Shown one piece after another: positions 12,414-23,123 of a stretch of 64,000 nt of DNA. The stretch comes from Orbilia blumenaviensis. Its lineage: Eukaryota > Ascomycota > Orbiliomycetes > Orbiliales > Orbiliaceae. A model generated the notes under the pieces. It made no database searches, had not been told where the DNA came from, and worked only from the letters and a program-made list of their open reading frames with translations. The DNA lies in assembly GCA_036872755.1 (NCBI GenBank), contig JAVHNS010000002.1:3038001-3102000 (forward strand), written 5' to 3'. Within the stretch, counting starts at the first letter, position 1; each line of letters begins with the position of its first letter. Both the position numbers and the translations under genes were made by a program.

Positions 12414-13729
12414 TTAAACTGGTCTTGGTGCTTTCCTTAGGTCTGAGTTGCCTGGAGATTTCTCGTTTGTCTTCTGAGGAATCTTGGTTGGCTTTGGCGC
12501 TTTCCTTACGTCAGAGTTGCCTGGAGATTTTTCATTTGTCTTCTGAGGAACCTTTGTCGGTCTGGGGGCTTTGATGCCGGGGTTCCCTTGTGTCTTCTCA
12601 TTCGTCTTTCCAGGTAATTTAGTCGGCTTGCCGTGCGTCTTTTTGTCGTCAAGATTACCAGGTGCTTTGGTAGGAGTAGGCTTTGGTGCTTTCTTCCCAT
12701 CCAAATCCCCCTTGCCCTTGTCTTTTGGTTTCCCGTCCTTATCTTCTCGAAGAGGTTGCTTCTGTCCTTTAACACTGTGACCTAGCGATTTGAGTACCTT
12801 TGATACAGCTGCTACTGCCGGCTTCGCAGGAGTATGATGGAACCCCTGTCGGATTTCGTCCTTGTGAGCGTCAAGGTTTCCGTGGAATGCTGATGGTCTT
12901 CCATGCAATAATTTTCCCGCTCTATCGATCCCAACTACTAGGTCCACCTTTCGGTTGTGGGGTTTCCCATCGGGCTTATCCGTGGATCCGCTGGATGAGT
13001 AGGGGTTGTAATCGGCTATAAATATATATTAGAGATCCACAGGTAGATATAGACAGGTTTCGAGAGTTTAGATCTTACTGTAAGGATTGTAGTCATTGGA
13101 GCCATCGAAGTTGTCAATGAGTTCCATAGTAGTCACATGCTGTTGGTGGAGACAGTCACTGATTGCACTCCACGGGGCACCGATTTCGACAAGTTGCTGG
13201 CAAGGATCAGTAGCTATACGACCTCAGTTAGTGATACGGTTCTTCCAAGGCCTTGCATCAAGAAAAATTGAATCTTACAACTACTTCCACCGTCTGGTGT
13301 TCCGCTCCCATCATCTCCAGTACCGGTATCATCACCATCTCCAGAGTCGAATCCACCTCCTCCGCTACCATTTCTTCCCCCCTTAGCACCTTGAGCGCCC
13401 CTCCCTTTGCCTCCCTTATTATTATTCTTTGATTTGGAAACGCCAACCGCGACACCGACAATAATAGCAACAACTATCACACCAGCGACCACACCAACGA
13501 CGATCCAGAATGTCTTCTTCGCAACTCTTCTCTTAATCAAAGGTAGGTAGATGGAGTCTTTATTCGGTGACGGGCGGAAATTTGGCGATGGGTTGAAGTT
13601 TGCTGGCGCAGCTTTTTCGACATCGACTCCGCTATACTGTGGAAGCTCTGCACCTGCGGGTGGAGGCTGAGGCACTGCCATATAGGATTGTTTCCCATTG
13701 TAGGGCATTTGTTGATATGAGTTCTGCAT
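12414..13729 (-). CDS. orphan single-pass membrane protein with Lys/Pro-rich repeats
   Basis: Family not recognised. Exon 1 starts at 13729. It encodes about 70 soluble residues (Pro/Gln/Asn-rich, with no signal peptide at the N-terminus), then a strong membrane segment (FWIVVGVVAGVIVVAIIVGVA) preceded by KRRVAKK. A Gly/Asp-rich linker follows (GGGGFDSGDGDDTGTGDDG). Exon 2 (about 13214-13079) gives a short Cys-containing segment (DPCQQLVEIGAPWSAISDCL) and DYNPY. Exon 3 (ending 12414) repeats TDYNPYSSSG, then continues as a basic tail. The tail holds four imperfect repeats of the pattern KAPKPTKIPQKTNEKSPGNSD. The layout suggests a type III (N-in) membrane protein with an extracellular repeat stalk, as in fungal wall-contacting sensors. 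That is inference only. A 21-base G tract lies 133 bases upstream of the start. Confidence 0.7.
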
Positions 13730-14678
13730 TTCTTATAGCTGTATTTACCCCCCACTAGAATCTGAATATATATAAAGTATAACCTCCTTCCTCTGAATAT
13801 TAATGGTACTTTAAAATATGATCTTGTGAAAAAGGTGCCATTGTGCAAATTATATAAAGATCCCCCCCCCCCCCCCCCCCCCTTGAATAAGGCGCACTTC
13901 CCTATCCTCAAGCTCTAAGAATTATGTAACCCGGTATTGTATACTAGGATATACATTCGCACAACATTTCCCATATATGCGCCAGAGGCTGCGCCTTCCC
14001 GCCCCCAAAATTAAACATTTTTCCTAGTAGGAAGAGGTTGTCCTCTTTTTTCCCCCACGTCCCATGAACCAATTCACCTATTATTTCCCATACATTCAGC
14101 CCTTCCTTGGTATTCGATCTCCTAACCAACAGGAACCGACAAAAGATTCCTACATGCAGTAAAGTGCGTTGTGGATAACTTTACCACATTTGTCCCCCGC
14201 CAAGCACAGACCCGAGCCTTCTTTTTTGGGTGCGCAACCCGGAACCACAACCAAAAAAAAACCACACACTTTGCTCACGGACACTTCAGTTTTTCACAGC
14301 CTCAATTGCGAAGCCGCGGACACGTGCAGAAAACAAGCTTGAAAAGAAAGGGGTTACAGGGCAAATTTAGAGGGAAACTATTACCGGGATCGGAATCTCC
14401 TCCAGAAGCTTGTTTATGCAAGAAACCTTGGTGGTACACCGTTAAAGTATGGCAGGATAGGGAAATTCTAGGTCTTGCATGATCTCGTTCCTGTATGTGC
14501 ATTCCATGATTTGTCACTAAAATTAACAACGGCCACCAACCCTCTTTTTTGGATACTGTCCACCAATTATAGCCCTTTTTATCTTAACTATCTGTTTTCT
14601 TGCTTAAAGAAGTATCAAGTTTATAGGCTGGGCTAAAAACCAGAGTCATTTCTTGTTAATCCAGAGTTTTAGATACAT
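13730..14678. promoter_or_regulatory. divergent intergenic region
   Basis: It separates the minus-strand orphan membrane protein from the plus-strand GGQ hydrolase gene. It contains the poly(C) tract and a TATATATAAAG-like element at about 13768-13778. No gene is recognised; the small frames inside carry no family signal. Confidence 0.45.
13862..13882. repeat. poly(C) tract, 21 bases
   Basis: An uninterrupted run of 21 C on the plus strand (G on the strand of the downstream gene), 133 bases upstream of the orphan membrane protein start. Confidence 0.9.
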
Positions 14679-15828
14679 ATGACAATGGCGTGCTCGACTT
14701 TGATACGGGGCGTCTACAGCACAACTAGCTTGTCACTGCGTTCGGGCAGCTATAGGGTGAAGCTATGTGAATATGCAAACATTCGTTCACTGAGCTCTAC
14801 AGCTTTACGATGCAAGAAGCAAATGCCACCGAGACCAAAAGTCGATGAAAGTGAAATCGAAGAAAAGTTCTTAAAGGGGAGGTATGAAATGTTCTCCTAT
14901 GATTTTATCTTCCTATCATTCGACTACTTTTATATCATAATGTGCTAATTATCCAGGATGCCAGTGGACCGGGTATGATCCCTTCCTACAATAGATATCC
15001 TATTAAATGCCAGTTTCTGATGCAAGATAAATCCTTATGATCAACCAGGTGGTCAGAAAAGTATGGCCCTTGCGCAAATCCAGCCCTTTTATACATGTAA
15101 AAAATAATATTCTCCCTTCTAACACCGAGACAAGTCGTAGGTTAAACATCTATTCGCACAATTAAGAGAATCACAAGATCTATGCCGATCTATGTGCAAG
15201 TTCAATATTATAAACCCCCTTCTAACCTTCAAGACACCAAAAGAACAAAACTTCCTCCGCGGTCCAGCTCCGCCACATTCCCACAGGGATAGTTGTAAAA
15301 TCGCAAGAAACCCGGTCTCGTGAACAAAACCGGAAGATAGCACGCCAGCTACTCGCCTCAAAGCTCGAGGATATGGAAAAGGGCGAGCAGAGCAGGAATA
15401 ATGTTATAAATGATGTTAAGAAAAAGAAAAAGGCTAGCAAAAGGAAGAAAAGTCTAAGGAAGTATGTACTTCCAATGGAATTGAAATGCAAAAGAGTTGT
15501 ATGGGATATTTATTGAGTGGGGTATCTTGGGTTAACTTTTTATCTGGATTGGTGTAGGTACCGAAAATTAGATGAGATCAAGACTGGGACAGCAAGACAG
15601 ATAACTGCCGGGGATGAGATTACACCCGCTATAGCTGGTGAACTTGAAGCGGGCGGCGAAGAAGACGAGGACGACTTCGAAGAAAGTGGCGATGAAGACG
15701 TGGACGAAGAGGAGGGTGAAGAGGAGGGTGAAGAGGAGGTCATCGACGATGATGGTGGCGAAGACAGCGAAAAGAACCCTTGTAGCGGGCAGGGACTGGG
15801 CAAAAAGGGCGTTCCCGACGAGTCATAG
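14679..15828 (+). CDS. mitochondrial peptidyl-tRNA hydrolase, ICT1/Pth4 (class I release-factor-like)
   Basis: Family role: a codon-independent GGQ hydrolase that releases peptides from stalled mitochondrial ribosomes. Exon 1 (14679-14881) encodes a Ser/Arg-rich presequence and PKVDESEIEEKFLKG. Two micro-exons follow, 14965-14972 (8 nt, TGGACCGG) and 15049-15060 (12 nt), which join in phase to give KGSGPGGQK, the catalytic loop. Exon 4 (from about 15244 to 15461) reads NKTSSAVQLRHIPTGIVVKSQ and TRSREQNRKIARQLLASKL, the conserved core. Exon 5 (15558-15828) is an acidic Glu/Asp tail ending GVPDES, longer than the usual basic tail. The joint between the second micro-exon and exon 4 does not close in phase with canonical AG acceptors (see findings). 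Identity is confident; the exact model is not. Confidence 0.8.
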
Positions 15829-15961
15829 CCAAGGCAAGCCAATTGTTCATATTACTGCCTTGCTACTTTAGGAAAACAATCCCCTGTGTGGGTATCTTTT
15901 CGTAAACAATTCCATTTAGAGTGGCGAAGTTTCTGCGAGTGCAATCTTTGGTGGCCCAATT

Positions 15962-17451
15962 CTACCCCAGTGATACGAATGTTCCACCATCACCGTTGTC
16001 TTTCCCATCAGATCTACCTCTATACGAAGACGAGAAAGATGCCACCAATCCTGCATCGGCAGCATGGTGCAAAGCATCTTTTGGTTTTTCGCTCTTAGAT
16101 TCTTTCACAGCCTCCTTTTCTTTCTTACTGGCGTGGGATTGAACGCTCGTGTAGCGTATGAGCGTTACGACAAGTACCGCTATGATTGCGATAGCAATCT
16201 TATATCAAATGTTAGAAAACCCCCGGTAGCCATACATATACGGTTATCATTACTCACCAAGCCTCTCCTCGTCGTTGTCCACCTCAATGCCTCGATCTCA
16301 CTTCTCATATCGCCGTTAAGCAATATCGTCAGTTTATAGTTCAATTCCTGGATCTTGATCTCCATAGCCCGCTGTTCCTGTCGTGTCACTATCTTCCGGT
16401 CATTAAACAAGCCCGATACTTCATCTTTTAGGTTCATCAAGTCTTCGTTTAGCTTCTGCTCAAGCTGTTCGTAGTCATGTTGTATCTGAGCACGATCTAT
16501 CCTCGTCTTTTCTAACGCTTCGCGCCTGGAAAACTCCGTTTCAGTCTTGAGCTCAGAGCAGGCAGCCCGGAAGAGATAGTTTTCCTGTAATTCAGATAAT
16601 ATTCTGTTAGTACTTTGTTTGTCTTAAGGGGAGAGGGAGATTGTAGACGGTAGTACATTTTCCGACATGGATTTCGTCACCATCGATTCTTTCGCCTTGT
16701 CCAGATTCACCGAAAGCAGCCCTCTAATGGCCTTCATCGCGAGCACCGACTGCCCATACGTAAGCCCGCCAGCTTCCAACTGTTTAACCATAGCATATGT
16801 GTCGAAATTATGATATAGTTTTGCCAAAGTTGGACTAATAAGGGGTTCCGTCGGAGGACCAAGCGGGATCGCGGCCGGCTGTTTCCCCGAACTATCAGAT
16901 GGCCCACTTCCCTGGCCTCCCGTATCCTTCTTTGTCGGCATAGACTTGGTTTCCGGCTCCTTTACGGCCGTCAGCTCATCTAACGCTGATGCTTCCTTCA
17001 AACCCTCTGGGATGTAGTTTATTCCAATATCCGTCTTTTCTGATTTCGGCTTGTCGGCTGTAGTAGTCTGTCCCTTCTTCATAGAACTCTTATCCTTCTC
17101 TTCGCTCTTCCCTTCCACGGCTACCGGTTTCTTTACTGCTGTCTCGGTTGTTTTCACAGGTCCCTTCTTGGCTGCAGGAGAAGGTGGTGGTGGTGTCCCA
17201 CCAGCAATAACGGCATCATCCCTCCTAGGAGTTGCCGAGTTCTGTAACGTCCCCAAACGACGTCTTTGTGCCCCTACTGGCCTGGAAATACTATGAGGCC
17301 GTGATATCGAGGTAAACGAGCACCGTTGGGCTCTGCTCGGGTATGTTCCGACCCTAGTCCGAACCGCATGTTTACAGCTCGAAGTTGTCCCGCAGCCCCG
17401 CGCTGTCAACAGGAAGCTTGGGTAGAGAAATGTAAGTCGGGGAATGGACAT
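15962..17451 (-). CDS. DUF1640 / MCUR1 (CCDC90, Fmp32)-type mitochondrial coiled-coil protein
   Basis: Three in-phase exons (16657-17451, 16258-16584, 15962-16198) encode about 450 residues. The order is: an Arg/Ser-rich mitochondrial presequence; about 150 low-complexity Lys/Pro/Thr residues; and the conserved start of the domain (TYAMVKQLEAGGLTYGQSVLAMKAIRGLLSV is the recognisable region). Next come ENYLFRAACSEL and a long coiled coil (EFSRREALEKTRIDRAQIQHDY through ALRWTTTRRGL), then a single membrane segment, IAIAIIAVLVVTLIRY. A soluble tail follows. Family members are inner-membrane proteins; animal MCUR1 has been tied to mitochondrial calcium uptake and yeast Fmp32 to cytochrome oxidase assembly. 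The extra tail after the membrane helix is longer than usual, since many members end shortly after the helix. Confidence 0.85.
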
Positions 17452-17883
17452 AAAGAATGCAACTTCTACTGGCTATCTCCGAAACCTTTTTTTTCTCTAG
17501 AAGCGTTTTTATGTTGGTGATGGTTCTTTTTGGATTTCTTTTTTTGTTAGATACGTTGGTTGTTTGGGCTAATGTTGAGGTCCAGAAGCTTTAGAGTTTG
17601 CGACACGAGTTTTGTGACATCGTCATAGGGCCGAGGCTCAAGGGAAGCCACGCCCCAACACATTTCCTTGCAACAGTTCACCTTGCATGCAAAGAAAACT
17701 CGAGGGTCTAGACTAGCCATGGGGTAACCCGGGAACTCCATTTCTAAGTGCAGCGCTAATGTGGATGAAGAGTTTATATACAAAGAGAGTTAACGGGTGC
17801 TATTTACTTAGGTAATTAATACCTAAAAGTTGTGGTACTTATCGGTAATTACCAAAATACCTCAACTGGTAGTTTACAAGTTT
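17452..17883. other. intergenic between two minus-strand genes
   Basis: About 430 bases holding the promoter of the DUF1640 gene and the 3' end of MTO1. Nothing else is recognised; a 78-codon frame on the minus strand has no family signal. Confidence 0.4.
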
Positions 17884-20541
17884 TCATGGTACTGGCTCCG
17901 ATGCAGATGTAGCCAATTCTGTCAATTGTGCTCGTGGGTGCCCCTCGACTCCTGACTTCAGAAAGCGGGGTTGGTGGGATGCATGGTTAGCTACTCTTAG
18001 TCTTCGTTTTGCATGTCTGAGTAGTATTAGGCAGCCTGCAGGGGTCATCCCTTCTATTCTTCTGGCTTGTCCAATCGATTCTGGTTTTGTCGCCGTAAGA
18101 AGCGCTCTCTCTTCAGCAGAGAGAATACTAATTCTAGAAGCGGCCACGTTAGCGTGTCATATAAATCAGGATATCAAAATGGTGTGTAACTTACTGGTTA
18201 TAATCGATGTTAGGTGGTAGGACTAAATTCTCGTCTCGCTCAAACTCTCGGATATCATCTATCTGTTGCTCAATGTAAGGTGCATATGTACCCTCAATAT
18301 TGATCCTTTGCCTGATTCTCTCAGGGTATTTATTGAGCTCTGGAAATACCCCCAAAAATGAATTAGTATGCAGGTGATTCTTCCTGAGCAAATCAAAGGC
18401 AGTGTATTTGAAAGCATCCTGAGAAACTTCAATGCCCTTCCCAACCCATTTTGGAGCTCCAAGTGCTGATCCCTTTAATATCGACCTGACTTCGTCCATC
18501 ATTCCAGATTCAGTTTGGAAATGGTTCCATCGCTTCTCGCCTACTACACCGAGGTCTCGTCCCTTCTGAGTCAGCCGCAGATCAGCATTGTCCGATCTAG
18601 CAGACATTCGGAATTCAGATCGGGCAGTGAACATTCGGTAGGGTTCGGAGACACCCTTCGTGATCAGATCGTCAATCATAATCCCGATGTATCCATCGGA
18701 TCGAAGCAGAGTCAATTGAGGCCTGTCTTGCGACGATAGGCCAGCGTTTATGCCGGCTATTATTCCTTGCGATGCGGCTTCTTCGTATCCAGTCGTTCCA
18801 TTGATTTGTCCTGCCAGGAATAGTCCCTTGATTGCTTTCGTCTCGAGTGTAGACCGAAGACTCCGGGGATCGACATAGTCGTATTCCACACCATATCCAG
18901 CTTGGGTCATAGTAGCATTTTCTAAACCTGGAATTGTCTTCAAAAGTGCTTCCTGTACATCGGCAGGAACCGTCATGCTAATCCCATTTGGGTAGACAAT
19001 ATGGTCATCATAGCCTTCTGGTTCAAGCCAAATTATGTGTTTCTCTTTGTGAGGGAATCGCATAATCTTCGATTCCAAAGAAGGACAATATCGTGGCCCT
19101 TTGACTGTCTCACGTATGTGTATTGACTTATCCAGATTTGCCCGGAGAATCGCATGGCTTTCGGCAGTTGTGTAGGTTTGATGGCAAGCTAATTGTTTCT
19201 ATAATTCAGAATTAGCTAATCGTGTCTCATAACAGCCAGATCGAGAAGCGTTTGTACCTCCTGCTCAACTGTTAGGTTCATGTAACTAAACGGAATAGGC
19301 GGATCGTCGGCATGCTGGATCTCTAAGCGGCTGTAATCAATAGTATTCCCATCGATCCTCGGAGGTGTGCCTGTCTTCAATCGTCCTAGCTGAAATCCTG
19401 CCTCTCGTAACGAATCACTGATCCCATAAGAAGCAGCTTCCCCCATTCGCCCAGACGGAAAGACATCCAAACCTAGCTTAATGTTAGAACAAAAGAGGCA
19501 ACTATCATTCATGGTAGCCGCGCGCAAATACCAATATGGATCTCTCCGCTTAGAAACGTTCCTGTTGTTATCACTATATGGTTGGTATATATCACCTCAC
19601 CAGATTCGAGTTGGACTCCCGTAACCTGACCGTAGTGTCCGTCACTATCCCTGACGAAGCTCTCATTTTTGTCAATCACAATATCTGCGACGGAACCCTC
19701 CTTTACCGTGAGATTTGGATAGTTAGAGAGCTCTGCTTGCATGTGCTGCTTGTACAGCTTCCGATCGATTAAAGCCCTTGGACCCTGCGGTTTTCGGAAA
19801 GTTGCTCAGTACTCTTTCCATATGTAGTTTAGCTGGATCTGCCACACTGACCCAAACTGCGGGACCTTTACTCCGATTCAATACCCTAAACTGGCTGCCC
19901 GCTTTATCTGTAGCCTATCGATCAGCCACCCAGAGCTCAACAATAAGCAACTGCGGGAGAAGGAAAAAAAAAAAAAATTCGTACCAACTATTCTACCACA
20001 CAAACCGTCCAAAGCATCGATTTCTCGTATCATAATTCCCTTTCCGATGCCGCCAAAACTAGGATTGCATGAGCATACCCCAATACTGGATAGCTTCTGC
20101 GTCACAAGTGCGGTTCTAGCTCCTGCTGTTGTAAGAAGACCAGATTAGCATTGTGGAATACTGCCTCAGGGATCGCAAAAGAGAAACCAACATCGTGCAG
20201 CAGCGGCAGAGGCTTCACAGCCAGCATGGCCACCACCGACAACCACAACATCATAAAATACCCCCGTGCTAGTTTAAAATGTCCGGTTAGCATGCATTGT
20301 TCTCGCTTATTTCTAGAACAAAGTGAAAATGCGAAAAAATAAAAGAAGAAAAAATAGAATAAAATTAAAGAAAACAAAACAAAAATAAAATGCAAGCCAC
20401 GGAAAGAGGGTATGCAGATGCTCACCTATTATCAGATGCACCAGTAGCCAGGTGTCGTCTTGAGCGGAAGGTGGACCGGATAAAATCCGTTCTCCGGTTG
20501 TAAGTCCGAGCGACAGCTCGAGACAAGCGTGAAGCCAGCAT
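17884..20541 (-). CDS. MTO1: MTO1 / GidA (MnmG): mitochondrial tRNA wobble-uridine modification enzyme
   Basis: FAD-dependent enzyme that, with a TrmE/MSS1-type GTPase, makes the 5-aminomethyl-type modification on wobble U34 of mitochondrial tRNAs. The start at 20541 gives an Arg/Ser-rich presequence ([17 protein letters not shown]). After a short intron comes the dinucleotide-binding motif [20 protein letters not shown], then [21 protein letters not shown] and [12 protein letters not shown]. Later exons give [41 protein letters not shown].. with [63 protein letters not shown] and the C-terminal [15 protein letters not shown]...[23 protein letters not shown]. It ends EPVP at TGA 17884. About seven short introns are needed. 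One intron near 19970 holds a run of about 13 A. All conserved blocks are present, so the gene looks intact. Confidence 0.93.
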
Positions 20542-21006
20542 GATCTAACAAGGTAGTTATTTAGCTGCGAGCTTCAGTGTAATTAGGGAAGCATAATTTG
20601 TGGTCATGAGACTGTAAAAAAAAAAAAATGTATTGTGACAGCGGCCTGTATTAGTTTGTTCTTGGCGGAATTGGGTGTGTCGTTTTTTCGGTTGAGTGTT
20701 TTTCCGTTTTTTGACCCGTGCTGCCCTGAACGTACCAATGTTTCGGGAAGAAAAAAAGAAAATGCGACCAGTCAAGATGGAAATTGTGATCGCGAAAAAA
20801 TCCAAGTGGAAGAAAAGAGATTATATCTGGCGGCTTCCTAAAACCGCAAAGACTGAAACTTATGTTGAGAGCAGACGGGAGATTCCTTTCGTACGATTAC
20901 TAATAAGTACTCAAGTAAGTACTTGTTGAGACGCGGGCAGTTTTTTTTCTTTCTTTCTAACCTCACTTTCTCTGAGTGCGGACGGGGCGCAAGATCATTT
21001 TGCAAG

Positions 21007-21037
<31 letters not shown>

Positions 21038-21787
21038 CCTGTATCGGCAACAATGAAGAAAAGACGGTCCGAGCGGGAGAAAAAATTCAAAGACAGGACC
21101 GGTGAGGCCGGTATACGCACCAGTATTGGCAAGTAGATAGTACACTGAGCCTTAGTCTCTCTAGGCAAGCAACCAGCATTAGGATTAGATTAAGTCAAGT
21201 TAAGTTCCGTCGAGTTAAGTTAGTGGTTAGTGATTACGATAAGGCTGGAAATGGCGGAGGAATAACAAATCTTCTAACGAAAACTCTAAATTTAAGGTTT
21301 TGAGATCCGAACAACGTTGTCGAACCTTATTCCCACAGCCTGCGTCCATTCCGCCCGCCTGGCTCAAGCCATCATCATGTCGCCACTCCCACTCGAGACG
21401 AGCCTGTTGCAGTTCGTGTGCCTAATTTAGAGTTATAACAAACAACATCCTCTCGGGGTTAAGGATGTATACGCCCCCAAAGTTGTGGCCGTGATATCTA
21501 CAACTTCGTATTCGCAAGTTGTCATTCGGATAGTTTAACCCAAAATTTAAGCCCATATGTATCCGATGCATGCTTACATACATCATCATATGCATGCCCA
21601 TGCCAGCTTAGAAAGCTAGAAAGCCAAACTAGCGCAGTTAAAACTACTGGCTAATGAGGTCCGGAAAACTATTCGGAAAACTATTTTGCTTCACTATTCT
21701 GTTGCATGCAATCTAACTGTTTACCCGTATAGGAACCTTTTGAGGCTTTACGCCGCATTCCCAGCTCGCACTTAGAGTCTGATACCG

Positions 21788-21826
<39 letters not shown>

Positions 21827-23060
21827 CGGTTTTTTTTTTTTTCTAAGTGTCCGTGACCTTTGTTCCGTCGCTACTCGGCCCCTTCCGCCCAGATGCCCGC
21901 GAAAAACTCGACCATTAGCCCTCGGGTATCGGCAATTTTGCATGAGCTTTGAACTGGTCCCCTCCCAAAAGGAAAAAAAAAGGAATACGCCCTTGTTTTG
22001 CCCACCATGGCCCGAATCTAGGCAGGATTTCTCTCACCATCTTTGTGAAACTCCTGATGTCAGGTGGCTGAAATGTGTAATTATCTCAAAGTGTGGGTGG
22101 TGAACTACCCACTGTTCGACACGAGAATGGAAACCCCGACCCACATTCCACCATTTGGCCTCCATTCCTGGCCCCACGAATAGGTACCGTACCCAAACCT
22201 CGCACGGAATTGTCTCATTTTGCATGAAGAACCCTTTCGACCATGGCTTTTCTAGAAGCGGGTTTGTCCCACGTGAAGGCTAAACAAAACGAAGACTCTT
22301 TTTTTAAAAGGAAAGAAAAAATTAAAAATTAAAAATTAAAAAAAATAAAAAATAAAAACGTCAAACGGCGGAAAGGGCTCCCAATTGACATTCCCTCGTA
22401 CATACCCTTCTACGAGTTTTTATTTAAATTGCAGCGTGCTAGTAGCACGCTGTCCAAATCATGCAGCTTTTGTTTCCTTTTTTACTTTATTTTTCCGCCT
22501 TCCGGTTCTATTCCCCTTCTTTCGCTCGCCCATACATAGCTCGAGCTCCTGTTTTTTCCCTCTCGTTTGCTCGCCATATCCGGATATTTAATATGCGTAT
22601 CCCGCAAATTATACCCAAGGCCAGCCATATCGGCTTGGTCGCAGATGTGATAAGTCCCGTGCTGCCGCCTACCCCAAACGAGAGCCAGGCTTAACTGCTC
22701 GCTTTCATGCACGTTTTATGCACCCAGTCTTGGGGATACCACCGCAGCCTGAAAGCGAGTTCCAACAGCCTCTGGCCAGGCGAGTCGAAGCGAAACGAGC
22801 CCCAATTCACAGAGGTCGAAACGTTCATGCAAGGCGGTTACTAGTCGAGTCAGTGATTCTTCAACCGACCAAGGTACCATTCCTCACGACCTATCGAGCT
22901 CTTTTGTTCGGTTCGCGGCATCCCCCGAACGGGGTTCGAGTAGCTAGTAGCCAGATATTAGTATTCATCAACGCCATGTCTCAAAGCCTCGAACCCAATG
23001 TCTCACCAGCTCGAGTATCACAACTTTTATTTGGTTACTTTTTATTTCTTATTTCTTGGA

Positions 23061-23123
<63 letters not shown>

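Noticed and set aside
23059..23120. Poly(A) tract as the tail of a retroposon
   Set aside because: No reverse-transcriptase, SINE-like promoter or target-site duplication could be recognised nearby.
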